DNA of 64,000 bases from Halalkalibacter akibai JCM 9157 (GCF_000513135.1 NZ_BAUV01000010.1:42016-106015); one strand, 5' to 3'; shown: positions 27,830-37,470, counted from the first letter of the stretch. Numbers and translations are program-made. Notes: a model not told the origin generated them from the letters alone.

Positions 27830-27858
27830 TTGACAACAATAATTGGAAATTATAAACT
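27830..27858 (+). promoter_or_regulatory. Sigma-A promoter of the bmrCD-type operon
   Basis: TTGACA (27830-27835), 17-nt spacer, TAAACT (27853-27858). Transcription would start near 27865, leaving a leader of about 390 nt before the transporter gene. Confidence 0.75.
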
Positions 27859-27896
27859 AATCTTTGTTAGATATTAAATTGAATGGAGGGTTACAA

Positions 27897-27962
27897 GTGA
27901 CAATGACACCGGTAAGAAATCAAACAACTTCATATAAATTTGTGGCCCGTACTTTTTTATAA
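27897..27962 (+). CDS. Leader peptide uORF1 of the bmrCD-type operon
   Basis: A GTG start 6 nt after GGAGGG gives a 21-residue peptide that ends Phe-Val-Ala-Arg-Thr-Phe-Leu before TAA; ATG two codons later is an alternative. It lies soon after the promoter and about 80 nt upstream of an intrinsic terminator, the position of a sensing peptide in ribosome-mediated attenuation. In B. subtilis bmrCD is controlled by translation of the leader peptide BmrB. I infer that drug-stalled ribosomes here alter the downstream RNA fold. Confidence 0.72.
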   Translation: MTMTPVRNQTTSYKFVARTFL

Positions 27963-28002
27963 AGTTAGTAGATTAGACTTTTTTTTATCCACTAAACTTG
28001 CA

Positions 28003-28023
28003 GGTCACTATGTTAGTGACGTG
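28003..28023 (+). promoter_or_regulatory. Leader hairpin upstream of the attenuator
   Basis: GTCACTA-TGT-TAGTGAC forms a stable hairpin, extendable by GCA/TGC after one mismatch, between uORF1 and the terminator. It may take part in switching structures. Confidence 0.5.
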
Positions 28024-28042
28024 CGCTTTGTTATGGTTTTAT

Positions 28043-28077
28043 AAGACATTGTGCAACTGACGCATGATGTCTTTTTT
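28043..28077 (+). terminator. Attenuator (intrinsic terminator) in the bmrCD-type leader
   Basis: AAGACATTGTGC pairs with GCATGATGTCTT (12 bp including wobbles, 7-nt loop) and ends in a T run, about 180 nt before the transporter start. It lies between the two leader ORFs, so it must be bypassed for expression. Confidence 0.8.
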
Positions 28078-28161
28078 GTGTCCAATTTTAACTACTTTTT
28101 TGTTTGTAACAAGCTATTGCTTGTTCACAATATATATCAATATTGAAAGGAGAGGTTTTTG

Positions 28162-28218
28162 ATGAAGCAGGAAAAGGTGATTCGTATGATTTATTTGGAT
28201 TGGATTAAAGGTGGCTAA
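28162..28218 (+). CDS. Leader peptide uORF2 of the bmrCD-type operon
   Basis: AAGGAGAGG precedes ATG 28162 by 7 nt. The frame encodes MKQEKVIRMIYLDWIKGG (18 residues) and ends 38 nt before the transporter start. A hairpin (AACAAGC/GCTTGTT, 28108-28125) lies just upstream. It may couple translation to the transporter gene or act as a second sensor. Confidence 0.6.
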   Translation: MKQEKVIRMIYLDWIKGG

Positions 28219-28256
28219 CGGCAATTTCTCAGTGATAAATTGAAGGAGGGACTTAT

Positions 28257-30005
28257 TTGTTCTCAGTTCTTGGAAAGTTAAGTTGGTTTTTTAAGCAATA
28301 TTGGAAGCGTTACACAGTAGCGGTGACGTTACTAATTATAGTGAGTGTGTTAGATGTAATTCCACCAAAGCTTATTGGAATGGCGATTGATGATATCCAG
28401 TTCGGGCAAATGACAGGAGAAAGATTACGAGAAATTCTGTTATTTTACGGCGGATTGATTGTTGTTAGCTATGTTATTACGTACGTATGGATGTATCAAT
28501 TGTTTGGTGGAGCTTTTTTAATAGAGCGGATATTACGGTTGCGCTTTATGCGACATCTTCTTTCTATGACTCCTCGTTTTTATGAGAAAAATAGAACTGG
28601 AGATTTAATGGCTCGTGCCACAAATGATTTAAAAGCTATCTCAATGACAGCTGGCTTTGGGATTTTAACGTTAATTGATTCAACAATTTTTATGATTATT
28701 ATCATTGCAGTAATGGGGTTTACGATAAGCTGGCAACTAACATTAGCGGCTTTACTTCCTCTTCCACTTATGGCGATTGCCATTAATTATTACGGGAAGC
28801 AAATTCATAAGCGGTTCACTGTTGCTCAGAATGCGTTTGGTGATTTAAACGACAATGTTCTGGAGTCGATTGCTGGTGTCAGGGTCGTTCGGGCATACGT
28901 TCAAGAGAAGGCTGATGAGAAACGTTTTAATGATTCGACTGAGGATGTGTTTGAAAAAAACATGGCGGTTGCTAGAGTCGATGCATTATTTGAACCAACG
29001 ATTAAGATTCTCGTAGGACTTAGTTATGTTATTGGACTCGGTTACGGAGCTTATCTTGTTTTCTATCAAACCATTACTCTTGGAGAATTAGTTAGCTTTA
29101 ATATTTATTTAGGAATGTTAATATGGCCTATGTTTGCAGTTGGAGAATTAATAAATGTCCTTCAACGTGGAAATGCTTCATTAGATCGTGTGAATGAAAC
29201 GATCACGTACAAATCAGATGTTTGGGATCATGAAAATGTGACACAAGTTCCAGTGGCGGAAACCATTTCTTTTAAAGATGTTACATTCCGGTATCCTTCA
29301 TCGACGATTGATAATCTGAAAAATGTTAGCTTACATGTAAACAGAGGTCAGACAATTGGGATTGTCGGCAAGACAGGTAGTGGCAAGACGACATTGCTTA
29401 AGCAGTTGTTAAGGGAGTATCCATTAGGCACAGGTACGGTAGAGATATCTGGGGTTCCAATTGAGCAAATCTCTATTGATCAAGTGTTGTCATGGGTAGG
29501 GTATGTTCCTCAGGAGCAAATTTTATTTTCTCGTACGATTCGGGAAAATCTTTATTTCGGTAAAGATGAAGTCAGTGAATCTGAAATTGAACGTGCGCTT
29601 GAACTCGCTTCCTTTCACTTCGATAAATCAACCATGCCTAAGGGGTTAGATACCCTTGTTGGAGAGAAAGGTGTTGCCTTGTCTGGTGGACAAAAACAAA
29701 GAATTTCCATTGCAAGAGCGTTAATTAAAGATCCGGAAATCTTATTATTAGATGATGCGATGTCAGCAGTGGACGGAAAAACAGAAGCGAAAATCATTGA
29801 AAACATTCGTCAAGAAAGAGCTGGCAAAACAACCTTTATCACAGCACATCGTCTTTCAGCAGTACAGCATGCGGATTGGATTATTGTGATGGAGGACGGA
29901 GTAATAGTTGAAGAAGGAACTCACCAACAACTTCTAGCAGAAAATGGCTGGTACAAAGAGCAATTCGATCGCCAACAGGCTGATTCATATGGAGAGGTGA
30001 GTTAA
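28257..30005 (+). CDS. bmrC: Multidrug ABC exporter subunit BmrC (degenerate catalytic site)
   Basis: The 582-residue half-transporter starts with TTG, 6 nt after GGAGGG. It has six transmembrane helices, Walker A GKTGSGKT, signature LSGGQKQ, Walker B LLLDDAMSAVDGKTE and TAHR. As in BmrC, Asp replaces the catalytic Glu. It pairs with the next gene, whose ATG directly abuts its stop codon. In B. subtilis BmrCD exports drugs and is induced by ribosome-targeting antibiotics through leader attenuation; the matching leader here supports orthology. Confidence 0.9.
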   Translation: MFSVLGKLSWFFKQYWKRYTVAVTLLIIVSVLDVIPPKLIGMAIDDIQFGQMTGERLREILLFYGGLIVVSYVITYVWMYQLFGGAFLIERILRLRFMRHLLSMTPRFYEKNRTGDLMARATNDLKAISMTAGFGILTLIDSTIFMIIIIAVMGFTISWQLTLAALLPLPLMAIAINYYGKQIHKRFTVAQNAFGDLNDNVLESIAGVRVVRAYVQEKADEKRFNDSTEDVFEKNMAVARVDALFEPTIKILVGLSYVIGLGYGAYLVFYQTITLGELVSFNIYLGMLIWPMFAVGELINVLQRGNASLDRVNETITYKSDVWDHENVTQVPVAETISFKDVTFRYPSSTIDNLKNVSLHVNRGQTIGIVGKTGSGKTTLLKQLLREYPLGTGTVEISGVPIEQISIDQVLSWVGYVPQEQILFSRTIRENLYFGKDEVSESEIERALELASFHFDKSTMPKGLDTLVGEKGVALSGGQKQRISIARALIKDPEILLLDDAMSAVDGKTEAKIIENIRQERAGKTTFITAHRLSAVQHADWIIVMEDGVIVEEGTHQQLLAENGWYKEQFDRQQADSYGEVS

Positions 30006-32039
30006 ATGGCAGAAAAAAAGACAGGTAAACGCCTTTTTCAATATGCACTTCTTTACAAAAGGACTATCCTTATTGCGCTTGCGATGCTTACTGTAGCTGT
30101 TGCGGCTGAGTTAACAGGTCCTTTTATCGCTAAGAAAATGATTGATGACCATATGATGGGAATTGAAACACCTTGGGTAGAAGTTGAAAATCAAGGAGAG
30201 AAAACAGTCCTTTATAACGGTCAGTATTTTAAAAGAGAATCGTACGTCGCTGATGGTGATGTAATAGCGGATGGCAAATTGCAATTAGTTCAAGTTGGAC
30301 GCTCTTTCTATGAAACGAGAGAATCGTTGTCCTTTGATGGCGAGCGAACCGTTACAGGAGATATATTAACGGTTAGACAGGGTGCTAATGAAGCGACTTA
30401 TTTAGTTGAAAGGTTAAATCAAGAACAGTTATTTGCCTTCTATCAACCCGAAATTAAGCCGATTATTTCCTTGCTTGCTTTTTATGTAGGGTTGTTAGTA
30501 ATTGCTGCCTTTTTTCAATATGGAAAATCACTATTACTTCAAAAAGCAGCTAATCGAATTATTCAAAAGATGAGAACCGACGTGTTTGAACATATTCAAC
30601 GAGTTCCAATCTCGTATTTTGATAATCGTCCTGCGGGGAAAATAGTAGCTCGCGTGACCAATGATACAGAAGCGATTCGTGAGTTATACGTGAAAGTATT
30701 AGCAACCTTTTTTACAAGTACAATCTACATGACAGGTATCTTTATCGCGCTATTCTTCTTAGATAAGAAACTAGCTCTTATGACCATGATTGTTGTCCCG
30801 ATTATTATTCTCTGGATGATTCTTTATCGAAAATATGCTTCGAAATACAATCACTTAATTCGAACACGAAATAGTGACATTAATGGGATGATTAATGAAT
30901 CTATTCAAGGGATGCCGATCATACGGGCATTCCGAAGAAAAGAACATACTTCTAAAGAGTTTGAAACGTTAAATGAAGAACATTTCACGTACCAAAATAA
31001 ATTGCTTAGCTTAAATGCATTAACGTCTCACAACTTAGTCTTTGTTCTTCGTAACGTTGCATTTGTCGTTTTAATTTGGTATTTCGCAGGTCAATCAATG
31101 ACGGCTGCTGGGATTGTTTCAATTGGAATGTTGTATGCATTTGTTGATTATTTAAACCGTTTGTTCCAACCAGTAACAGACATTGTGAATCAATTGGCAC
31201 AACTCGAACAAGCGCGTGTGGCTTCGGAGAGGGTATTTGAGTTACTTGATGAAAAAGGTGAAGAGGTTAATGTAGAGCCCTTGCCTAGATACGAAGGAAA
31301 TGTTCGCTTTAATCAGGTTTCATTTTCATATGACGGTGAAAATGATGTATTAAAGAACATTAGTTTTGATGCGAGAAAAGGAGAAACAGTCGCGTTAGTT
31401 GGGCATACCGGTTCTGGGAAAAGTTCAATTATTAATCTTTTGTTTCGATATTACGACATTGAACGAGGCCAAATTACGATTGATGGGATTGATGCAAGCA
31501 CACTTCCGCGTCAACAATTAAGAAAACATATGGGAATTGTGTTGCAGGATCCGTTTTTATTCACAGGGACAATTGAGTCAAATGTCAGCTTGGATAATCC
31601 GGAAATTTCCAAACGACAAATTAAAGCAGCACTACAAGCTGTTGGGGCGAATCGTTTTATTGAAAAGCTTCCTAATCAATATGACGAGAAAGTTGTTGAG
31701 AAAGGAAGTACCCTATCAGCAGGGGAAAGACAATTGATCTCATTTGCACGAGCACTCGCCTATGATCCAGCCGTTCTCATTTTAGATGAGGCGACGGCCA
31801 ATATTGATACAGAAACAGAAGCGATGATTCAACATGCCCTAAACATCGTAAAAGAAGGAAGGACCACGTTTATCATTGCACATCGTCTTTCTACTATAAG
31901 AAACGCTGACCAAATTCTAGTATTAGATAGAGGAGAAATTGTGGAAAGAGGAAACCATGATGAGCTCTTAGCTCAAAAAGGGAAGTATTTTCAAATGTAT
32001 CAGCTTCAACAAGGCAAGAAAATTGCTGAAGTTGTGTAG
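30006..32039 (+). CDS. bmrD: Multidrug ABC exporter subunit BmrD (catalytic, with extracellular insertion)
   Basis: The 677-residue partner has the BmrD hallmark: between TM1 and TM2 (about residues 45-150) lies an extra polar, beta-rich domain (NGQYFKRESYVADGDVIADG and onward). The nucleotide-binding domain carries GHTGSGKSS, LSAGERQ, the catalytic Glu in LILDEATANIDTETE and IIAHR. The altered signature and intact Glu complement BmrC. Its length agrees with B. subtilis BmrD as I recall it (about 673). The pair at 10.6-14.1 kb lacks the insertion. Confidence 0.92.
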   Translation: MAEKKTGKRLFQYALLYKRTILIALAMLTVAVAAELTGPFIAKKMIDDHMMGIETPWVEVENQGEKTVLYNGQYFKRESYVADGDVIADGKLQLVQVGRSFYETRESLSFDGERTVTGDILTVRQGANEATYLVERLNQEQLFAFYQPEIKPIISLLAFYVGLLVIAAFFQYGKSLLLQKAANRIIQKMRTDVFEHIQRVPISYFDNRPAGKIVARVTNDTEAIRELYVKVLATFFTSTIYMTGIFIALFFLDKKLALMTMIVVPIIILWMILYRKYASKYNHLIRTRNSDINGMINESIQGMPIIRAFRRKEHTSKEFETLNEEHFTYQNKLLSLNALTSHNLVFVLRNVAFVVLIWYFAGQSMTAAGIVSIGMLYAFVDYLNRLFQPVTDIVNQLAQLEQARVASERVFELLDEKGEEVNVEPLPRYEGNVRFNQVSFSYDGENDVLKNISFDARKGETVALVGHTGSGKSSIINLLFRYYDIERGQITIDGIDASTLPRQQLRKHMGIVLQDPFLFTGTIESNVSLDNPEISKRQIKAALQAVGANRFIEKLPNQYDEKVVEKGSTLSAGERQLISFARALAYDPAVLILDEATANIDTETEAMIQHALNIVKEGRTTFIIAHRLSTIRNADQILVLDRGEIVERGNHDELLAQKGKYFQMYQLQQGKKIAEVV

Positions 32040-32063
32040 GAGGTAAAACATATAGAATAAACA

Positions 32064-32101
32064 CCAAAAAATGCTTGGATATAAATCTAAGCATTTTTTG
32101 G
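32064..32101 (+). terminator. Terminator of the bmrCD-type operon
   Basis: A 17-bp stem (32064-32080 with 32085-32101, loop ATAA) rich in A/T at the base: CCAAAAAATGCTT with AAGCATTTTTTGG. Confidence 0.88.
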
Positions 32102-32196
32102 TTGGTTCAAATAAATAACTTAGATGTCCAAAACCCTTCAGTGTGTTCATAATTGAAAAGTTCGGATAGAATTGATCTAGTTTCTATAATATGACC

Positions 32197-33432
32197 TCAC
32201 CCATTACTCTTCTTAAACTCTTTTGGTGTCATCCCCGTCACTTTCTTAAACACCTTAGTAAAATAACTCTGATCAGTAAAGTTTAACATCGTATAAATAT
32301 CTGTGAGAGAATACTGCGAAAAAATGAGCAACTTTTTCGCTTCGTCAATCCGTTCATTTTGAATAAAAACACTTAATGACATGCCGACTTCCTTCTTAAA
32401 CAATTTAGACAAATAGCTTGGGCTCATTCCTGTTACATCAGCAAGCTCTGTTAAGGAGAGATCCTCGTATAAATTCTTAAATATATGAGCTTGGCATGTG
32501 TTTATCGGTTGAGAGTATTTTTTTTGTCTGGAATTTTTCACGCGGTCCGTAAAATCACTCAAAGCCTCTGTTTGTATTCTTTCCACTTGAACGACTGTTC
32601 CTGCTTCTTCAATTGTTTGAATGTAAAGATCACTTAACGTATAAGCCGTTTCTTGTTCAAGTCCACCGTCCATTGCCGCTCTAGTTGCCAAAGTGATAGC
32701 GGTAATAGCTAAATTTTTGTGATTTCGGATATGGCTTCGCTTTGAAAGCACGCCTAGTTGACCTGCACCAACCATAGAGGCGATCTTTGAAAACAGCTTA
32801 TCTTTATTGCCCTCAGTGATACAGCCAAATACTTCTTTTTCACGCAAATAGGAATGATGAAATAATTTTGTTTGTCTATTTTCAGATAATTGTAAATCTG
32901 AATTTTCTATTTCAGGAATTCTATGATCAGTTGTATTGTGTAATTCAACGATGTCCAAAATATCAATCTTTTTATGATAAAGAAGATAGTAAGTCATTTG
33001 ACCAATATGTAGTAACGTTGATTTTGGAACAATGGGAAGAGAGGAAAAATAGTTCTTTAATCTTTCTTCGTCAACTGTTAGGTGAAGGTCATTTTTAAAA
33101 CCTTTAATCATTTCATTTTGAACGACATGGTAGAGTGAAGGGCCGATTATCATAGTCCCTAACTGATCTCCGGAAAAGTCAACGACTAATGAAAGAAAGT
33201 TTTCGATGGGATAGGAAGATGTTAAAACGGGTGCTCCTGATCGAGCCTTTTGAACTGAATTTAATAACTCTAATTGAGCTTTTTTAGAAGGTGTAAAAGT
33301 AGGAGGTTTAGCTCTAACTCCAAATTCAAAAATGGGTTCATCGTTTTGATTATAGTAAACAACTGGTAACTTAAACGTATCGTAAACAAGCTTACAGATA
33401 TACTCGACTTCTGTTAAAAACGAAGAACTCAT
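32197..33432 (-). CDS. AraC family transcriptional regulator
   Basis: The 411-residue protein has a long N-terminal sensor region (about 300 residues, no clear known domain) and a C-terminal double helix-turn-helix: LSLTELADVTGMSPSYLSKLFKKEVG and YSLTDIYTMLNFTDQSYFTKVFKK, ending TPKEFKK. Start at ATG 33432, 6 nt from GAGGTG. It is divergent from the beta-glucosidase gene, with about 150 nt between starts, so it probably activates that gene and the sugar symporter. The inducer, presumably a beta-glucoside, is inferred. Confidence 0.88.
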   Translation of the reverse strand: MSSSFLTEVEYICKLVYDTFKLPVVYYNQNDEPIFEFGVRAKPPTFTPSKKAQLELLNSVQKARSGAPVLTSSYPIENFLSLVVDFSGDQLGTMIIGPSLYHVVQNEMIKGFKNDLHLTVDEERLKNYFSSLPIVPKSTLLHIGQMTYYLLYHKKIDILDIVELHNTTDHRIPEIENSDLQLSENRQTKLFHHSYLREKEVFGCITEGNKDKLFSKIASMVGAGQLGVLSKRSHIRNHKNLAITAITLATRAAMDGGLEQETAYTLSDLYIQTIEEAGTVVQVERIQTEALSDFTDRVKNSRQKKYSQPINTCQAHIFKNLYEDLSLTELADVTGMSPSYLSKLFKKEVGMSLSVFIQNERIDEAKKLLIFSQYSLTDIYTMLNFTDQSYFTKVFKKVTGMTPKEFKKSNG

Positions 33433-33531
33433 AATGAACACCTCAAATTCTAGAATATTCAGAACAAATAAATACAAAACTTAACTAAATAATACCATAC
33501 ATAAAGATTGTATCAACTTATAATTCAAATA

Positions 33532-33545
33532 TGAAAGCGCTTCAT
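33532..33545 (+). promoter_or_regulatory. CcpA cre site at the beta-glucosidase promoter
   Basis: TGAAAGCGCTTCAT matches the cre consensus at 13 of 14 positions. A TATAAT at 33519-33524 lies just upstream, placing the cre near the transcription start, suited to catabolite repression. Confidence 0.7.
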
Positions 33546-33578
33546 AAACTTTTTGCAAACACTAAAGGAGGAAGCAAG

Positions 33579-35861
33579 ATGACGAGAGATATTAAAGAAT
33601 TAATTAAACAAATGACAATAGAAGAAAAGGCAAGTTTGTGTTCAGGTAAGAACTTCTGGAATACAAAGGGAATTGAAAGACTTGGAATTCCTTCTATTAT
33701 GGTGACAGACGGACCTCATGGACTAAGAAAACAAGATGGCAGTGGCGATCACCTCGGCTTACATGATAGTGTACCAGCCACTTGTTTTCCATCAGCCGCA
33801 GGTTTAGCTGGATCATGGGATCGTGATTTAATAACTCAAGTCGGTGTTGCCCTCGGAGAAGAATGTCAGGCAGAGGATGTAGCTGTTTTATTAGGGCCTG
33901 GTGCTAATATTAAGCGTTCACCTTTATGCGGTCGTAATTTCGAATACTTTTCAGAAGATCCATTTTTATCTTCAGAACTAGCAGCGAGTCATATTAACGG
34001 AGTGCAAAGTCAAGGAGTCGGTACATCACTGAAGCACTTTGCAGCCAATAACCAAGAGCACCGTCGTATGTCAACGGATGCTGTAATTGACGAAAGAACG
34101 TTGCGTGAAATTTATCTTGCAAGCTTTGAAGGAGCAGTGAAGAAGGCTCAGCCTTGGACAGTGATGTGCTCGTATAATCAAGTGAACGGTGAATTTGCTG
34201 GCGAAAACAAAACATTGCTAACAGATATCTTAAAAGAAGAATGGGGTCATGAAGGGTTTGTTGTATCAGATTGGGGAGCTGTGAACGAACGAATAGATGC
34301 CCTAGCGGCGGGACTTGAGCTTGAAATGCCTTCAAGTAACGGCATGGGTGACCGCAAAATCGTTGAAGCTATTAAAAATGGCAGTCTTTCAGAAGAAAAG
34401 CTCGATCAAGCTGTTGAACGCTTACTAAGAATCACGTTTAAAGCTGTTGACAACAAAGTAGCGAATGCAACCTATGATAAAGCCGCACACCATGAACTTG
34501 CGAGAAAAGTAGCTAGTGAGAGTATGGTATTGCTAAAAAATGAAAACAATATTCTACCTTTAGCGAAAGAGACAACACTATCAATAATTGGAGCATTTGC
34601 GAAAACACCAAGATATCAAGGCGGTGGAAGCTCACACGTGAATCCAACGAAACTAGATAATATTTTAGAAGAAATCGAGCAGGTAGTTGGTACAGAGATC
34701 GCGTTTGCTCCAGGCTACGATTTAAAAACAGATGACATTGACCAAGCGTTATTAGAGGAAGCAAAAGAGGTTGCTAGTAAATCTGATGTAGCTGTGTTGT
34801 TTGTCGGGTTACCAGACCGCTATGAATCAGAAGGTTATGACCGTGAGCATCTTCACATTCCTGAGAATCACCGCAGTTTAATTGAAGCTGTTGCCGAAGT
34901 ACAAAGCAATATTATTGTTGTATTAAGCAATGGTGCACCAATTGAAATGCCGTGGCTAGATAAGGTAAAAGGATTGTTTGAAGGCTACTTAGGAGGGCAA
35001 GCATTAGGTGGAGCAATTGCGGATCTTCTATTCGGCACAGTTAACCCTTCTGGAAAGCTAGCTGAAACATTCCCTGTTGATGTGAGCCACAACCCATCTT
35101 ATCTAAATTTCCCTGGTGAGGGAGATAAGGTTGAATACAAAGAAGGAATTTTTGTTGGCTATCGCTACTATGATACGAAGCGAATCAAGCCATTGTTCCC
35201 ATTCGGTTACGGCTTAAGCTATACCACTTTTGAGTATACGAATCTAGTTGTAGATAAGAAGGAATTACAAGATACAGAAACAGTCGACGTTCAAGTCACC
35301 GTGAAAAATACGGGCAATGTAGCAGGAAAAGAAATTGTTCAACTGTACGTGAAAGATGTAAAAAGCAGTGTTGTCAGACCTGAAAAAGAATTAAAAGGCT
35401 TTGAAAAAGTAGAACTACAACCAGGAGAAGAGAAAAAGTTTACGATTACGTTAGACAAACGTGCTTTTGCTTACTATCACGTTGATCTTGCAGACTGGTA
35501 TGTTGAAAGCGGGGAATTCACTATTTTAGTAGGAAGCTCTTCTGTAGACATTGCCTTAACGGAAACGGTTATGGTCCACTCCACAACACCTGCTATCACG
35601 AAACCAGTAACGAGAAACACAACCATTGGAGATCTACTTCAAAATCCAGATCACGCTGTTGTGATACAAGCTGCGATGGCTGAAATGAATCAAGACAGTG
35701 GAATGGCTGAGGCATTAGAGGATAACCCAGAAATGTTCGAGGCGATGATGAAATACATGCCACTCCGTGCATTAGCAGCGTTCAACAATGAGCGTTTCTC
35801 AGAACAAATGCTAAATGAGCTGATTGATCAATTAAATAATAAGAAATCACAAATAGTATAA
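33579..35861 (+). CDS. Glycoside hydrolase family 3 beta-glucosidase
   Basis: The 760-residue intracellular enzyme (no signal peptide) hydrolyses beta-glucosides. N-terminal GH3 barrel: [25 protein letters not shown] and the nucleophile Asp231 in FVVSDWGA. The second domain contains [16 protein letters not shown], and a fibronectin-III-like domain follows ([19 protein letters not shown]). A helical tail of roughly 100 residues is extra. Start at ATG 33579 behind AAAGGAGG; an in-frame ATG at 33531 lies inside the cre and is rejected. The neighbouring symporter and AraC regulator suggest uptake and cleavage of an intact glucoside. Confidence 0.93.
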   Translation: MTRDIKELIKQMTIEEKASLCSGKNFWNTKGIERLGIPSIMVTDGPHGLRKQDGSGDHLGLHDSVPATCFPSAAGLAGSWDRDLITQVGVALGEECQAEDVAVLLGPGANIKRSPLCGRNFEYFSEDPFLSSELAASHINGVQSQGVGTSLKHFAANNQEHRRMSTDAVIDERTLREIYLASFEGAVKKAQPWTVMCSYNQVNGEFAGENKTLLTDILKEEWGHEGFVVSDWGAVNERIDALAAGLELEMPSSNGMGDRKIVEAIKNGSLSEEKLDQAVERLLRITFKAVDNKVANATYDKAAHHELARKVASESMVLLKNENNILPLAKETTLSIIGAFAKTPRYQGGGSSHVNPTKLDNILEEIEQVVGTEIAFAPGYDLKTDDIDQALLEEAKEVASKSDVAVLFVGLPDRYESEGYDREHLHIPENHRSLIEAVAEVQSNIIVVLSNGAPIEMPWLDKVKGLFEGYLGGQALGGAIADLLFGTVNPSGKLAETFPVDVSHNPSYLNFPGEGDKVEYKEGIFVGYRYYDTKRIKPLFPFGYGLSYTTFEYTNLVVDKKELQDTETVDVQVTVKNTGNVAGKEIVQLYVKDVKSSVVRPEKELKGFEKVELQPGEEKKFTITLDKRAFAYYHVDLADWYVESGEFTILVGSSSVDIALTETVMVHSTTPAITKPVTRNTTIGDLLQNPDHAVVIQAAMAEMNQDSGMAEALEDNPEMFEAMMKYMPLRALAAFNNERFSEQMLNELIDQLNNKKSQIV

Positions 35862-35872
35862 AAACTAAAAAG

Positions 35873-35892
35873 GGGCTGTAGAAATACAGCCC
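35873..35892 (+). other. GAAA-tetraloop hairpin between the glucosidase and symporter genes
   Basis: GGGCTGTA-GAAA-TACAGCCC is a perfect 8-bp stem closed by a GNRA tetraloop, without a T run. It could stabilise the upstream mRNA end or set relative expression in a shared transcript. Confidence 0.55.
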
Positions 35893-35924
35893 AAATAAAA
35901 AACATTCATCATTTTCCAAATATA

Positions 35925-35938
35925 TGTAAGCGTTTTAC
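35925..35938 (+). promoter_or_regulatory. Weak candidate cre site before the symporter gene
   Basis: TGTAAGCGTTTTAC matches the cre consensus at 12 of 14 positions, 22 nt before the start codon. Confidence 0.4.
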
Positions 35939-35960
35939 CAGTTGTAAAGGAGGGTTTAAA

Positions 35961-37346
35961 ATGGCAGTACGTAAGTTGAAGGAAAAGACACCGGTTACAC
36001 CGGCGGGAGCAAACATCAGTTTTAAAGAAAAAGTAGGATATGGGTTCGGGGACTTAGCAAGTAACTTAGTCTTCGCAGCAGTCGGCATGTTTTTACTTTT
36101 TTACTATACCGATGTTGCAGGAGCTTCTGCAGCAGCAGTCGGGACGATTATTTTATTCTCACGTTTACTTGATGGTTTCACAGATATCGGAATGGGAGCA
36201 ATAGTTGATAAAACACAATCAAAACATGGCAAAGCACGACCATGGTTATTATGGATGGCAATTCCTTATGCCGTAGCAGCAGTTCTCCTTTTTAGTGTCC
36301 CTGATTTAGGGCCAGTTGCGATGCTTGTATATATTGCGATTACCTATAATCTGATTCACATTATTTATACAGCAATCAATATTCCTTATGGTGTTTTAAA
36401 TTCCTTAATCACTCAAGATCAATATCAACGCTCTCAACTAAATATTTACAGAATGCTTATGGCACTTATTGGAACAGTTCTTATTATGTATTGCACTTTC
36501 CCTCTTGTTCAAGCATTTGGTGGAGGCAAGCAAGGCTGGCAACTTGCATTTGGGGTGTTTGCAGTGCTATCAGCGGTTCTTTTTATCATTACATTTTTAA
36601 CGACGAAAGAGCGGGTAAAGCCAGCTGGTGAAGGCGAATCACATACAAATACAGTACCATTAAAAGTTGGTCTAAGAGCATTAATGAAAAACAAATACTG
36701 GGCAATCATGCTTGGCTTCGCTGTTGTTACTTATGCTTCAATGGGACTAGGTCAAGGGCTAAACGTATACTACGCACAATATATTTTAGGCAACCCTGCT
36801 TTAGTCGGTCCAATGGGGCTAGCTGGTTTATTCCCAATGATGGTTGGAATCCTATTTGTAGCACCAATTATCAAAAAATTCGGTAAACGTAATGCCATTA
36901 TCGGAGGTCTTCTAATCGGAGCAATCGGAACAATCATCATTGCGATTGATCCTTCAAGCTGGACTCTAGTTTTAATCGGTTCGGTGATTCGCGGAATTGG
37001 CGGCGTACCATTAATCGCGTCAATCTTTGCGATGCTAGCAGATACGATTGAATACGGTGAATGGAAATCAGGCGTTCGAACAGAAGGGCTAGTCTATAGC
37101 GCTGGAAGCTTCGGAACAAAAGTAGGAATGGGTCTAGGTGCTGCGATGATGGGTTGGGCGTTATCATTTGGTGGATATGTAGGAGGAGTAGCGGAGCAGT
37201 CAGCATCAGCAAACGCGACACTCATAGCTCTATTCGTTTATATTCCGTTAGTGTTTTCAGTCATTCAAATTATTTTCCTCTATTTTTATAAGTTAGATAA
37301 AGAGTATCCGCAGATTTTAAAAGAGTTACAAGAGAGAAAGGCGTAA
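35961..37346 (+). CDS. GPH-family glycoside:cation symporter
   Basis: The 461-residue membrane protein has about 12 helices and the glycoside-pentoside-hexuronide family marks: KVGYGFGDLASNLVF at the N-terminus, the loop RLLDGFTDIGMGAIVDKTQS and KHGKARPWLLW after helix 2, and DTIEYGEWKSGVRTEGL in the C-terminal half. It imports a glycoside with Na+ or H+. AAAGGAGGG precedes the ATG. With the upstream intracellular GH3 enzyme it forms an uptake-plus-hydrolysis unit. Confidence 0.92.
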   Translation: MAVRKLKEKTPVTPAGANISFKEKVGYGFGDLASNLVFAAVGMFLLFYYTDVAGASAAAVGTIILFSRLLDGFTDIGMGAIVDKTQSKHGKARPWLLWMAIPYAVAAVLLFSVPDLGPVAMLVYIAITYNLIHIIYTAINIPYGVLNSLITQDQYQRSQLNIYRMLMALIGTVLIMYCTFPLVQAFGGGKQGWQLAFGVFAVLSAVLFIITFLTTKERVKPAGEGESHTNTVPLKVGLRALMKNKYWAIMLGFAVVTYASMGLGQGLNVYYAQYILGNPALVGPMGLAGLFPMMVGILFVAPIIKKFGKRNAIIGGLLIGAIGTIIIAIDPSSWTLVLIGSVIRGIGGVPLIASIFAMLADTIEYGEWKSGVRTEGLVYSAGSFGTKVGMGLGAAMMGWALSFGGYVGGVAEQSASANATLIALFVYIPLVFSVIQIIFLYFYKLDKEYPQILKELQERKA

Positions 37347-37425
37347 TTGTTTAAATCCACAAGTTTGGAAACAGGTATTTATTTGGTATAAAGCAATTAA
37401 GAATAATAGAAGAGTTTTACTAGCA

Positions 37426-37451
37426 AAAGAAGGGGGGATCCCTTCTTTTTT
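37426..37451 (+). terminator. Terminator of the sugar-utilisation unit
   Basis: AAAGAAGGG pairs with CCCTTCTTT over a 5-nt loop, ending in TTT. Confidence 0.8.
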
Positions 37452-37470
37452 CTATGTAGAAACATGTATT

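Noticed and set aside
33531..33578. N-terminal extension of the GH3 gene from ATG 33531
   Set aside because: Its start lies inside the cre site and lacks an RBS; ATG 33579 has AAAGGAGG.
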